Source: Actinomycetes bacterium (GTDB lineage Bacteria > Actinomycetota > Actinomycetes > Mycobacteriales > Mycobacteriaceae). From it: a DNA stretch of 64,000 nt. Below the pieces are notes generated by a model that was not told the DNA's origin, made no database searches, and saw only the letters and a list, made by a program, of their open reading frames with translations. The first letter of the stretch is position 1; each line of letters opens with the position of its first letter. Of the stretch, positions 9,182-17,929 are shown in pieces. The stretch is taken from contig JAEXZY010000118.1 in NCBI GenBank assembly GCA_023404955.1, positions 1-64,000 on the forward strand. The letters run 5' to 3'. The position numbers and the translations under genes were made by a program.

Positions 9182-9547
9182 TCAGGCGTCAAGCGGCGGT
9201 GGTGCGACGTAGCGCTCACCAAGAGCATCCGGGTCGAACTGTGGGTCGGTAGGGACGAGGTACTTCACGAACAGGCCCTGCATTTGCGCGGTGAGCTGGT
9301 TACGAGTCTCTCGTAAGACGCTGGTGATGAGTTCTTCCAGTTCGACGTTGGTATAGACGTTCAGCGCCTCGGGAGCGATGTCGAGGTCCACCAGGTTTCC
9401 ATTGCTGTCGAAACGAGCGCGCACATCGTCATGCAGTGACGGAACGTCGATGCCGTCGACGGCATCCAGGAATGCCTTGTTGCGAGCACGCATGTGGGCT
9501 AACGCGGCCTCGGCCTGGGCGACGTACTGGTCGTCAGTCAACGTCAC
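9182..9547 (-). CDS. YbaB/EbfC-like small protein, 121 aa
   Basis: The pattern is an N-terminal helix, a central strand region (VRARFDSNGNLVDLDIAPEA) and a long C-terminal helix. This fits the YbaB/EbfC fold, which in mycobacterial ESX loci includes EspL-like partners. The GTG start at 9547 overlaps the stop of the EspB-like gene (GTGA), so the two are translationally coupled. A chaperone-like or DNA-binding role is possible; neither is shown by the sequence. Confidence 0.5.
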   Translation of the reverse strand: MTLTDDQYVAQAEAALAHMRARNKAFLDAVDGIDVPSLHDDVRARFDSNGNLVDLDIAPEALNVYTNVELEELITSVLRETRNQLTAQMQGLFVKYLVPTDPQFDPDALGERYVAPPPLDA

Positions 9548-11169
9548 GATTGCTTGTCCCTTCTCTCAGTGCGTGATTCACGTGCCTCGACCCTGCCCTT
9601 GACAGGTTCGGCGTTCGGCGGGGTGGTCAACCGGAGTCGCTTCTCCTCGTAGAGCCGTTTGTCATCCTCACCGCCGCCGCCGCGGCCGGGGCCACCCATC
9701 ATCGGAGGCATCATGCCGCCCATAGGGGCCCCCATTCCCGCTCCGCCGCTGCCGCCGATTGGCGACGGCGCACTGCCCACTGTCGGTGCGGGTGCTACTG
9801 CCGGCGCCGCGGCCGCGGACGCGGGCGCGGCGGACAGGCCCGCGCCGTCACCGGCCGAGGCGGGCTGGGTGTCACCGGGCTGCGCTCCACCGCCGCCGTC
9901 GCCAAGTCCGAGATCGTCGGGCCCCCCGCCCTCCCCGGAGGAGAGGTCACCCATTTCTGGCTCGCCGGCCGACATGCCCTGTAGCGCCGACGCTCCGCCC
10001 TGGGCGAGGCCGCTGACGAGTTGGGTCCCCGTCTGCTGGACCTTCTCCGCAGCACCGCTGAGGGCTCCCAGGAGGCCACCAGCGGCTCCCGCCACGACAC
10101 CAAAGAGGGTGGGCAGCAAGGTCTGCATGAAATCACCGCCGCTCGGGTCGCCCGCGGCCGCTCCGTCAAGTCCCGCTGTAGCAGGGTCGCCGGCCCCCGG
10201 GGGAGCTTCACCTGACGCCTCCTTCGGCGACCCCGGCCCACTAGCTCCCGCTTCCCCAAGACCACCTGTTGCAGTGCTTGCGACATTGGGACCCAGCGGC
10301 TTGGCGTCGAGCTTGCTGCCGTTGGTGTAAGTGGTGTAGCTACTCACCGCCTGCTGATGTGCGGCGGCCAAATCGGTCTGCAGCTTGGTCACCATCGCGG
10401 TGTAACGGCCGCCGCTTTGGGCATTGGCCGCCGCGGCGGCGCGCAACCGCTGCTCTAGGTCGGCGAACTGCTCAGGAGTGGGGGTGTTGGCACGTGCCTG
10501 ACGAAAGTTGTTGGCCTGCGCGGCTGCATCTCGGGAAAGCGCCCGCGACTGATCGGCGTGGCGCGTGTATGTCGATTCCAGCGAGGCCAGGTGCGTGGTG
10601 GCGCGAGCAGAGGCCGCGGAGTCCCAGCTCTGCTCGCTGCTCCACCGCGCCGAACGCACCGTCTGCGCCGCCGACTCGAGCTGGGCGGCGTGGGTGTTCA
10701 GCGCCGTCGCCGCAGACTCCAGCGCTTCGGGGCCGGGGCCGCCGTGAAGGAGGGCAGCGATCTCTCGTCCCGACGTGGGTTGGACTCCCCCACTGGCGGG
10801 TGCGACAGGGGCCAGGGTCGGCGCGTGGCCTGATGTCGGGCCGGCCAGCACCGGAGTGGCCTGCGCACTCCCTCGGGACGCGTTGGCCAGAGACGCCGCG
10901 TTGGCCTGTTCCTGCTCCTCGTACGTTATGGCGTTCTGATCGAGCCGACCAGCGGCGTGCGCCGTCTTGTCGTTCAAAGCCATTGTGGCGTTAATTAACT
11001 CGGTGATCGACGACGTCAGCGCAGACGCGACGCCCACCGACGTCGAATCCGCCGCGCACGGTGTCACCGCCGGCGGTGGTGCGGCCGCTGCCGCAGGCGC
11101 CCCCGACAGGGCTGCCCCGGCGGCGCGGACGCCGTCGGGATCGATGAACGCGTGTGCGCTGTCGGACAT
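9544..11169 (-). CDS. EspB-like PE-PPE fusion, 541 aa
   Basis: The PE-like N-terminal domain ends with the type VII export motif YEEQE (Y83 to E87), followed by QANAASL. The PPE-like helical region (about 130-310) includes SGREIAALLHGGPGPEALES and ARANTPTPEQFADLEQRLRA, the same signatures as in the proteins at 4526 and 26387. The C-terminal 240 residues are Gly/Pro/Ala-rich with a Gly/Ala hydrophobic stretch (LFGVVAGAAGGLLGALSGA, about 360) and a basic end. It is less similar to the other two than they are to each other. It lies between the WXG-like gene (13 bp upstream) and the YbaB-like gene (overlapping). Confidence 0.7.
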   Translation of the reverse strand: MSDSAHAFIDPDGVRAAGAALSGAPAAAAAPPPAVTPCAADSTSVGVASALTSSITELINATMALNDKTAHAAGRLDQNAITYEEQEQANAASLANASRGSAQATPVLAGPTSGHAPTLAPVAPASGGVQPTSGREIAALLHGGPGPEALESAATALNTHAAQLESAAQTVRSARWSSEQSWDSAASARATTHLASLESTYTRHADQSRALSRDAAAQANNFRQARANTPTPEQFADLEQRLRAAAAANAQSGGRYTAMVTKLQTDLAAAHQQAVSSYTTYTNGSKLDAKPLGPNVASTATGGLGEAGASGPGSPKEASGEAPPGAGDPATAGLDGAAAGDPSGGDFMQTLLPTLFGVVAGAAGGLLGALSGAAEKVQQTGTQLVSGLAQGGASALQGMSAGEPEMGDLSSGEGGGPDDLGLGDGGGGAQPGDTQPASAGDGAGLSAAPASAAAAPAVAPAPTVGSAPSPIGGSGGAGMGAPMGGMMPPMMGGPGRGGGGEDDKRLYEEKRLRLTTPPNAEPVKGRVEARESRTERRDKQS

Positions 11170-11182
11170 GAACGCCCAGGGC

Positions 11183-11488
11183 TCAGCTTCTCAGCATCTG
11201 CTGGTTGTCGCGTTCCTGGTCCACATAGGTCTGCACACTGCGACGGATGTGGGCTGCGACGGCCTGCGCATTCGCACTCATCCGCTGACCGAGTTCGTCA
11301 CGGGCGGCCAGCGTCGCCGCATAGGCGGCCCCCACCGTGGACGACCCGATCTTGCCGAAGGCCTGCTGCGCCGTCTCCAGAGTGGCGGGGTCGACGGCCA
11401 GGCGCTCGCGGGCGGCCTCGCTCTCCTGGTCCCACCAGGAAGCGTGGTCTTGCCACGCCTCGACGTCTACTACAAGGCGATCAGCCAC
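11183..11488 (-). CDS. EspC/WXG100-like ESX substrate, 101 aa
   Basis: This single-domain helical protein has Trp residues near the N-terminus (W12, W18, W19), a turn region GKIGSSTVGAAY and a C-terminal YxxxE secretion motif (Y88-V-D-Q-E92). Size and motif placement match EspC/EspF or WXG100-type substrates. It lies immediately upstream of the EspB-like gene on the same strand, so co-expression and perhaps co-secretion are likely. The strict WxG turn is not seen. Confidence 0.65.
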   Translation of the reverse strand: MADRLVVDVEAWQDHASWWDQESEAARERLAVDPATLETAQQAFGKIGSSTVGAAYAATLAARDELGQRMSANAQAVAAHIRRSVQTYVDQERDNQQMLRS

Positions 11489-11556
11489 GGTGCGGTCCTC
11501 TCAGTCGGAGCGGTTGTTTGCCCAGCTTAAGCCGGTGAACACGGTTGCGCGGTGCC

Positions 11557-11862
11557 CTAAAAATCCAAATATCGAGCGCGGTAGGCCGAGATCTCAACCT
11601 CGCTGGGATAGGTGTCGTCGGGCGGCATGTCGGCGCCGAGCTCGTTCATACGCTGCCGCTGCGCCAGGCGGGCTCGCATTATCGCCAGCCGATGAAGGTG
11701 CAGCAGCCGCTCACTGAGCGTGTCGGCTGACCACGTTGCATTCACCTCGGGCTCGAGCTGGACACGCACCACGCCACCGTTGCCGTCCAGCTCCACCAGC
11801 AATGCCCCGGAGCGCGAGGTCTCCAGATACGTCCGTTCCTGGGTCTCGGCGTCTGACTGCAT
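11557..11862 (-). CDS. EspL/DUF2694-like small protein, 101 aa
   Basis: A strand-rich first half (LLVELDGNGGVVRVQLEPEV) is followed by WSADTLSERLLHLHRLAIMR, a helix in which many mycobacterial EspL/DUF2694-type proteins have a similar TLxExVxxLHRLA pattern. The C-terminus is acidic and Tyr-rich. It lies between the Gly/Pro-rich 517-aa protein and the WXG-like protein on the same strand. It would be the second YbaB/EspL-like protein in this cluster. The assignment is by pattern only. Confidence 0.45.
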   Translation of the reverse strand: MQSDAETQERTYLETSRSGALLVELDGNGGVVRVQLEPEVNATWSADTLSERLLHLHRLAIMRARLAQRQRMNELGADMPPDDTYPSEVEISAYRARYLDF

Positions 11863-11875
11863 CGTGCGGACTCCC

Positions 11876-13429
11876 CTACGCCGTGGGGTTACCGGTCGGC
11901 GGCGCCGTGGTAACCGAAGCTGATGCCGGGGCGCTGGGTGCCGGCGCCGGCACAGCGGCCTGCGTCCCGCCCCCAGCTGCCGGCGGTCCCGTCCAGCCTA
12001 GAAAATCTGCCGAGGGGGTCAACGCACGAATTTCTTTGAGCTGACCATCCAGCCAGATTTTCCCATTCCCCATGTACATCACTGCAGGCTTGGCCTCGAA
12101 CTGGGCGTAGTCCCCCGGCCGTAGACTGTTGCGGTCGACCGGATTCATCACCGGCGACCCTGCCGGCGGGATCTGATCGCCATAAGCCGCGCTCACCGAG
12201 GAACCGTTGAGCACTGCCTTCAACGCACGCTCACGTTGTGCATCCGCAGCGGTCACCGACGTGCCATCGGGCAAGGGGACCGTGTGCGGCGCGACCGCCG
12301 GGGCCGCCGCCGGGGCCGCGGCCTCGGGCGAGGTGTTCACCGCGGGCTGCACAGTCGGCTCAGTGGGAACGGGGCTGCCCGGCTCTGCTTTCTTTACCGA
12401 CGAGTCATCGGTCTTGCTCGGCTCGTCAGTGAACTGATCGTCGGGCTTTTCGGTCTTCGAATCGCCCTTCGTGTCGGAGAACTTCTCACCGTCGCCGCCC
12501 TGGTCCGGGGCGCTCTTGTCCGAGAACTGCGACGCCAAGCCCGGAAGGGCCGATCCCAGGCCGCCGAGGCCGCTTAGGGCGTCCAGCGGTGAACCGCCGG
12601 CGCCGAGACCGCCAAGCATCCCCGGTAGCGCCGATCCCATCCCGGCCAACGACGACAGCGGGTCCATCCCCATCCCGCCCATGCCCAGGGGGCCCATCCC
12701 GGCCATGGGATCGGTCAAGCCGCTGTCGCCGGCAGGCGTCGTCGAGGGGACTGAATCATCGGCGGGAGGGGGCGCCGCATCCCCGCCGCCACCCCCGGCT
12801 CCCCCGCCTGCGGACTCTCCCGAACCGGACCCCGTTCCCGACCCCGTGCCGCCACCTTCGCCGGGCGCAGGGCCGGACGTGCGGTATTCCTGGCCGAGCG
12901 CGTCCATAATCGCCGCCTGCGTCTTCACGTCAACCTGGGCGTCGCCGAGCACTTTCTGGATCTCGGCGAACTTGCCGTCCATGAATTTTTGAAACGCCAT
13001 GACCGATGCCGGGTCGGCCATCTCCGGCGCAATCTGCTTTGACTTGGATTGGACGTCGGCCAAGATCGCGTTGATCTTGTCGCGGGCCTGTTGGTTGGAC
13101 GCAAAGATTTGCTTGAGCAGGGCGGCGAGCTTCTCGTCGGTCAGCGACGCGCCCGTGGTGTCCTGCGTGTGTTGATCTCCCGCGCTGGTGGCGCCATCGT
13201 TGAGCCCCCCGGCGCTGTCGGCGGGCGGTGCCGGCGCCGGGGGCGGTGCAGATGGCGCGCCGCCAGGGCCGTAGAGCGCAGTGTTGGTGCGCTGCAACGG
13301 GGTCTGAGACGGCGGATCGTCGTCGCCGAACACACGGCCGACCGCGCCCACCACCTTGGCCACGTTGACCACCGCAGGCTCCAGCAGATCCGAGACGAGG
13401 TCGGGAACACTGGGAAGACCGAAAGTCAC
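11876..13429 (-). CDS. Gly/Pro-rich ESX-associated protein with helical domain, 517 aa
   Basis: The GTG start at 13429 follows GAGGAAAGG. After an N-terminal hydrophobic or amphipathic helix (about 1-35) and a Pro-rich linker, residues about 95-185 form a charged helical domain (AALLKQIFASNQQARDKINA, then FMDGKFAEIQKVLGDAQVDV). It resembles the DUF4226-type domains of mycobacterial secreted proteins. A Gly/Met-rich and acidic linker follows. The C-terminal region (about 390-490) has GDYAQFEAKPAVMYMGNGKI and FLGWTGPP, a beta-rich segment. It belongs to the minus-strand ESX-associated run; the biochemical role is unknown. Confidence 0.55.
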   Translation of the reverse strand: MTFGLPSVPDLVSDLLEPAVVNVAKVVGAVGRVFGDDDPPSQTPLQRTNTALYGPGGAPSAPPPAPAPPADSAGGLNDGATSAGDQHTQDTTGASLTDEKLAALLKQIFASNQQARDKINAILADVQSKSKQIAPEMADPASVMAFQKFMDGKFAEIQKVLGDAQVDVKTQAAIMDALGQEYRTSGPAPGEGGGTGSGTGSGSGESAGGGAGGGGGDAAPPPADDSVPSTTPAGDSGLTDPMAGMGPLGMGGMGMDPLSSLAGMGSALPGMLGGLGAGGSPLDALSGLGGLGSALPGLASQFSDKSAPDQGGDGEKFSDTKGDSKTEKPDDQFTDEPSKTDDSSVKKAEPGSPVPTEPTVQPAVNTSPEAAAPAAAPAVAPHTVPLPDGTSVTAADAQRERALKAVLNGSSVSAAYGDQIPPAGSPVMNPVDRNSLRPGDYAQFEAKPAVMYMGNGKIWLDGQLKEIRALTPSADFLGWTGPPAAGGGTQAAVPAPAPSAPASASVTTAPPTGNPTA

Positions 13430-13469
13430 GAGCGAAGTCCTTTCCTCAGCACCGCCGCGCGGTCGCTCT

Positions 13470-14345
13470 CTACGACGCTAAGCCCGGCTGACCCTCGATA
13501 GCTACGGCCATAGGAGCCAATTCGGGGCGATCTCGAACCACCTCCAGCGCGGTCTGCCGGATGCGGGCAATGACGTCGTGATGGCTCACCCCGACCTCCT
13601 CGCCGATCGCGCGCAACGACATCGCCGGTCGCACCTCGAACAACCGCCACAGCGCCTGCGTCAACGTGTCCTCGGAGTGTGTCGTCAACCTGCCGCGCTG
13701 ATGAATCTCGCGGGCGATCCCCAACCAGCGCTCTCCGCGATCGAGGTGCCTTGGCGTCATGGGCGCCCAGGCGGCGTGGGGGCTGGCGGCGTGCTCCGGC
13801 GCCTGTGTCGGGTTGAACCGCCAGAGGATCTGCACGGCGTGGGTGGACCCAAGAATTCCTGCGGGTGGGACGCAGGCCACCGCGAAGGCCAGCCATGTCG
13901 GCAGAGGCGCCGACGCCGGGAGAATGGCATGCAGCGCGTTGCCGCCGATGCTTACCAGGGAACCCAGGGCGAGCATCGACCAGAAGAATTGTCGATTCTT
14001 GCGCTGATTGGGATAGGCCGCTGTGGTCAGGATGCCCATGGTCGCCAAAACGATTGCGCCATCGACGATTCCAGGCCACAGGTATGGTAACCAGTCCGCC
14101 CAACTTCCGGTCCGCCGAGCGAGGTCGCTCAGCGCCGCAAAAGACAAGACGAAACTCGACACGGCGATGCCTGCGGTGATAGTCACTGCCACCGCGCGAC
14201 TCGCTCGTACCAGAGTCGGTACCCCGCGAAGTCGCACGCCGCCCTCCGACCCGAGCCCCCGTACGTCAATCTGCTCCCCAGGCGGTGGACTGACTCCTCG
14301 ATCGTCATCGGCGATGACGGTTCTCACATCGTCTAGTGCGGTCAT
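13470..14345 (-). CDS. DUF2637-type membrane protein with C-terminal HTH, 291 aa
   Basis: Four hydrophobic helices (about 50-72, 88-108, 120-140 and 148-170) are followed by a cytoplasmic tail. The tail ends in a helix-turn-helix-like region (MSLRAIGEEVGVSHHDVIAR). DUF2637 proteins are typical of actinobacterial plasmids and integrative elements, where some are linked to mycelial or cell-cell spread. The frame extends to 14516, but the ATG at 14345 has a strong GGAGG nine bases upstream and the residues before it are not protein-like. It lies 40 bp upstream of the 517-aa ESX-associated gene on the same strand. Confidence 0.7.
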   Translation of the reverse strand: MTALDDVRTVIADDDRGVSPPPGEQIDVRGLGSEGGVRLRGVPTLVRASRAVAVTITAGIAVSSFVLSFAALSDLARRTGSWADWLPYLWPGIVDGAIVLATMGILTTAAYPNQRKNRQFFWSMLALGSLVSIGGNALHAILPASAPLPTWLAFAVACVPPAGILGSTHAVQILWRFNPTQAPEHAASPHAAWAPMTPRHLDRGERWLGIAREIHQRGRLTTHSEDTLTQALWRLFEVRPAMSLRAIGEEVGVSHHDVIARIRQTALEVVRDRPELAPMAVAIEGQPGLAS

Positions 14346-14872
14346 CGATCGCTTCCTCCAAGACAGGTGTCCACCACAGCACATCGATGTGGATGCTTGA
14401 CCTCCATCCAACAGCGCCTGTGGTGCAACAGCTATGCGCCAAAGAATCCAGTGCGAGTCAAGGCGGCGGTGCACATGAACACACTGAGGCCCTAGGGGCG
14501 GTGCACAGCGTGTCACCGCGTGTCAGCCTGATTGGCGTGCTTCCCGATGCAGCCCACGTAAGTGGTGTTCCGGCCGGACGCCGGCATCTTCCACGACAGG
14601 ACCGCGGCCGCGCCGCCGGATCCGACACCTCGCGCTCAGGAGTACTCCCGCTTCGACGACCAATGTTGGGGCGCAGTGTTACTCGCTCGGTCACGAAATG
14701 CCGACTCCGGACGGTGGCTCTCCGTGCCACACATGATGTCGGGGGCAACGTTGACGCGCACGCATCTGCATGTGGGGCCGCGAGGAGCCGCGACCGCTGT
14801 TACCTGTGTGAAAGATGGTGCGGCGTGTCTTCCCCGCCACCGGCTGCTTCGTGCGGCATGCTCACACCCAAG

Positions 14873-14944
14873 CGCGGATATCCGCGGTGCCGGCTCAACG
14901 TTCGATGTCTGTGGGCGGCGTACGTCCAACCGCGGATATCCGCG
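14873..14944. repeat. Pair of 14-bp palindromes upstream of rep
   Basis: CGCGGATATCCGCG occurs twice as a perfect palindrome, at 14873-14886 and 14931-14944, 58 bp apart centre to centre. Both copies are followed by similar flanks ending GGCTCAAC. They sit in a 767-bp stretch (14346-15112) with no convincing gene, about 170 bp before the Rep-like ORF. An iteron or operator function for the replication protein is inferred. An imperfect hairpin is also visible at about 15059-15081. Confidence 0.6.
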
Positions 14945-15112
14945 CCGGAAACGGCTCAACCCAGGAGAGGAGACCCAACCAACAGCAACCCAGGCTGACC
15001 GCTGAAATCGTCAGCCACACAACTACATAACTTCTCGGAAAGCACCTAAACGACGAAACCCCCGGCCCGAAGGACCGAGGGTCGTCAAGTTCGAGTTGCC
15101 GCTCGAACCCAG

Positions 15113-16408
15113 TTGCTTTCACGCCAGTCCCCCTTGCTGAAGGGAATCGTCTTGAAAGACGCATTCCACGGTAGCGCACGCATTCCAGACGGTCCATATG
15201 CCGCGCACCGTGACCTCGCCGATGTCACCACTCGTCCCTATCACGGTTCCGGCCCGTCGCTGCGCCGCCGGGGCACGGCCCACACCGCGCCGGTATGGAT
15301 CCGTCGCGCCAGCGGACACTGCTTCGATCGCCTTCCCCGTATTGCCCTCGACGTCAACGTGCAATGGGGCGCCATCCCATGCTGGAGCGGTCGAGCGCGA
15401 CGCTGGGCACACGAAACCGTTCCTGCGGCCTACCGCCTGCGCTACAACACCCACGTACGTCCGGTCATGCCCAACAATCCAGTAAGCCTCAAATCTGTTG
15501 TTGCGGTGGCCGAAGCGCGGGCATCGTTCGCCGACCACCGGACCGGACGCAACTGCCGGCCCACCAATGAACGCATCGCTCAACTCACCGGGCTATCGGT
15601 ACGCACCGTACAGCGCGCCTCCACAGCCCTGCGGCTCCTTGGAGTCGCCACCGAAGTGATGCGGGGCAGGCAACGCACCCGCGCCGAGCGCTACGCCAGC
15701 TGGCGCGTCGGCGACCGCGGTCGCGGCTGGGCATCGGTGTGGGCGTTGCACGACAGCAGATTTCACCGACTGTCACCCCATCCCGAAGGGTCTCTTTTAA
15801 AGAACCCACCTTCTGTTAAGAATTCACTCACTACCAGCACCCGGCCAAAGGCCGGTCGCAGCGCCGCTACGCGTCGCGCAGCACCTAATCCGCAAGCGCT
15901 AACCCTGGCGAACCGATGGATCTGTGACCGGCACAGCCCGCCGTGGGCCCGGCGCTACCGCACCGGCGCCCCCTGGGCCCGACTACTCACGACCGTCGCC
16001 GAGCACGGCTGGACGCCGCGGGACCTCAACCAGGCCATCACCGACTGGATCGGAACCGGACATTGGATTCCCGACGCCCCGCACAAGCCAATCGGCCTGC
16101 TGGGCGCCATCCTTGCAGCTCATGGAAACCCGGCCGAACGACCCTCAGCCCTCGAGGAAGCCCGCGAAGCTGCCGAGTTCACCTTGACGCGCAAGCGCAT
16201 TGCGGCCCAGTTCGCCGAACGAGACGCAGCCCTGCGGGCACGCCAAGCGGCCCGAGCGGCGCTAAGCGGATCGGGCCGCCGAGCAGCGCTCGATATCGCC
16301 CGACAAGCCGCGCAACGAGCTCTACAGCGTCGCGCTGAAGCCGACCGCCTCGCGCACGAGGAACGCCGCACCCGGGTCGACGAGATCCGTGGCATCCCAG
16401 CGAACTGA
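15113..16408 (+). CDS. Putative plasmid replication initiator with HTH, 431 aa
   Basis: The central region has a winged-helix/HTH-like segment (NERIAQLTGLSVRTVQRAST, about 152-171). A basic linker (HPEGSLLKNPPSVKNSLTTS) follows, then a second domain with WIGTGHWIPDAPHKPIGLLG. The C-terminal 100 residues are an Arg/Ala-rich coiled coil. This combination and its place between palindromes and partition genes suit a theta-type Rep of mycobacterial plasmids. No direct family motif proves it. The start is uncertain because the first 100 residues look less conserved in style. The stop lies 1 bp before the ATG of the WhiB-HNH gene. Confidence 0.5.
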   Translation: MLSRQSPLLKGIVLKDAFHGSARIPDGPYAAHRDLADVTTRPYHGSGPSLRRRGTAHTAPVWIRRASGHCFDRLPRIALDVNVQWGAIPCWSGRARRWAHETVPAAYRLRYNTHVRPVMPNNPVSLKSVVAVAEARASFADHRTGRNCRPTNERIAQLTGLSVRTVQRASTALRLLGVATEVMRGRQRTRAERYASWRVGDRGRGWASVWALHDSRFHRLSPHPEGSLLKNPPSVKNSLTTSTRPKAGRSAATRRAAPNPQALTLANRWICDRHSPPWARRYRTGAPWARLLTTVAEHGWTPRDLNQAITDWIGTGHWIPDAPHKPIGLLGAILAAHGNPAERPSALEEAREAAEFTLTRKRIAAQFAERDAALRARQAARAALSGSGRRAALDIARQAAQRALQRRAEADRLAHEERRTRVDEIRGIPAN

Positions 16409-16409
16409 C

Positions 16410-17135
16410 ATGACGTCGCCGCCGTCGAGACGCAACACCTCGATCACCGAGCCACCCCCCTGTCACCTCGACCCGGATCAATGGTTCTGCCGCTCTCGCC
16501 GAATGCAGGCTCTCGCAACGTGTTTAGCGTGCCCGTTGCGCCGCAGCTGCGCACAACTGGCCCTGGAGTGCCGACCGTCCTGGGGCATGTGGGCCGGCAT
16601 CTGGATCGACGGCCGCTTCGCCGCCGCCGCGGCCCTGCTCGACGAGGTAGCTGCGGATGATCCTCCGGTGGCACCGGAGCATGACCCCCCTCCCCCGCCT
16701 AGGGAACCGCGTCGTTCCGCGGTATTCCCCGCCGGCGTGCAGAGCGGCGCTGCCTTCCGTATGCGGCCACGCACCTTGGTGTTCGCCCGCTCCGAGGGGT
16801 ATTGCGAAATCATGGCCACCGGCTGCCACCTCACGGCCGACGCGGTCATCTCCCGGGTTCCCCGCCGCGGCGATGGCGATGCCTCGACACTGTTCGCTGT
16901 ATGTCAGGAATGCGCAATAACTTTGCAGCGCATGGATTCTCAAATGATCTACCACCTCGGGTACCGCCTGGACTCAGTGTCCGACGCTGCCGCCACACCG
17001 ATGCTGTGGCGGCAGAAGCATCGTCTCCTTCTTGATGCCCGCGGTGGTCTGCGCGATCCCAGCGTTTTCGCCTCATCAGAGCGCCCGGAAGCGCACGAGA
17101 TCAACGACGCCGCGTTTTGGATCGCGTCGACTTGA
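16410..17135 (+). CDS. WhiB domain fused to degenerate HNH-like zinc domain, 241 aa
   Basis: Residues 18-65 carry WhiB features: C18, C38-x2-C41, C47 and a WGMWAG turn. After a Pro-rich hinge (about 84-105), residues 120-175 look like an HNH-type zinc fold: RSEGYCEIMATGCH (C132, C139) and C165-x2-C168. The usual DHI catalytic motif reads DAVIS, so the metal-binding His of an active nuclease is missing. I chose ATG 16410, one base after the rep stop; GTG 16389, inside rep, is possible. A DNA-binding regulator of replication or partition is inferred. Confidence 0.65.
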   Translation: MTSPPSRRNTSITEPPPCHLDPDQWFCRSRRMQALATCLACPLRRSCAQLALECRPSWGMWAGIWIDGRFAAAAALLDEVAADDPPVAPEHDPPPPPREPRRSAVFPAGVQSGAAFRMRPRTLVFARSEGYCEIMATGCHLTADAVISRVPRRGDGDASTLFAVCQECAITLQRMDSQMIYHLGYRLDSVSDAAATPMLWRQKHRLLLDARGGLRDPSVFASSERPEAHEINDAAFWIAST

Positions 17136-17201
17136 TCTCATGTCGCGATTGGTCGGAAGCGCACGCGCGCGGGCTGAGGAACCCGGTACCCCGGCGTCCG
17201 G

Positions 17202-17215
17202 TTTACCGCGGTAAA
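17202..17215. repeat. TTTACCGCGGTAAA palindrome, copy 1
   Basis: This perfect 14-bp palindrome lies just past the stop of the RHH partition partner. Two longer copies lie at 19924-19943 and 20049-20070. The shape resembles ParB/KorB-type operators (TTTAGCNGCTAAA in RK2), so it is a candidate centromere site for the ParB at 20968. This is inference. Confidence 0.55.
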
Positions 17216-17224
17216 GCCAACTCG

Positions 17225-17929
17225 TCAGTTGTCGGCGCAGAGCAGGTGAAACTCATACCGCAGCGCCTGTTCGACCAGTGCGCTGCGCGTCCCGGCCTCC
17301 CAAGTGGCGACAAGATCATCGAGCCGCCGCGCGTTCGCCGGCGTCACACCCGAGAGCACCACGGTTCGCGGCGCGGTCACGTGGCGACGACGACGCGGCA
17401 CCGCATTCGACGACGGCCGCTCAAACAGCTGCCCCTCCCCCACCGACGCCGGCTGCTGGTTCGTCCACGTTGTAGCCAACCGAGCCGCATGCGCTTCGAT
17501 GGCATCCAGGACGATCGCGCCCATCGTGCGCGCCAAACCACGCCGCGTCTTCTTCTCCGCGATCTGAACCCGGTACAGCTCGTCATACACTTCTGAGGAG
17601 AGCAGCACCTCCGGTGGACGTACACGTTTCGCCGGGCCCGCTGCTGTCACAGTGACAGAATTCAGTCGACGCCCAGGACGTCGAGCGTCGCCGCTAGAAG
17701 CCGGCGGCGACGGCGACCTGCCTGGCTCCGGAACCCTAGAAGCTTGCGCCGGCTTGACATGCGACGACGTCTCCTCCGGCACGGCAGCCGCCTCCGGGGG
17801 CGCAGGGCGGGACACCTCGACGGGACGGGCGGGCGGTCTCGCTGGTGCCGCGGGCCACATCTCGTCCAGATCGTCATCGAGCGCGGAGGGATCGAAAACC
17901 GGTTTTGCCTTTGGTCTCGAGGAGCTCAT
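17225..17929 (-). CDS. ParA partner with ribbon-helix-helix-like C-terminus, 234 aa
   Basis: The N-terminal 100 residues are Pro/Ala-rich and acidic. Two possible DNA-binding parts follow. One is PPEVLLSSEVYDELYRVQIA (about 105-125). The other is a C-terminal RTVVLSGVTPANARRLDDLV then RSALVEQALRYEF pattern (about 188-228), typical of a ribbon-helix-helix strand and two helices. The ATG overlaps the parA stop (ATGA), so it is the translationally coupled partner of that ParA. It is not related to the canonical ParB at 20968. Confidence 0.65.
   Translation of the reverse strand: MSSSRPKAKPVFDPSALDDDLDEMWPAAPARPPARPVEVSRPAPPEAAAVPEETSSHVKPAQASRVPEPGRSPSPPASSGDARRPGRRLNSVTVTAAGPAKRVRPPEVLLSSEVYDELYRVQIAEKKTRRGLARTMGAIVLDAIEAHAARLATTWTNQQPASVGEGQLFERPSSNAVPRRRRHVTAPRTVVLSGVTPANARRLDDLVATWEAGTRSALVEQALRYEFHLLCADN

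Noticed and set aside
9659..10330. 223-aa plus-strand ORF opposite the EspB-like gene
   Set aside because: It is a Pro/Ala/Ser-only shadow of the Gly-rich tail in the other strand.
14346..15112. Possible protein genes in the region before rep
   Set aside because: Several frames are open on both strands, but all are Arg/Ser-rich, overlap each other and lack good starts; the palindromes are the only clear signal.
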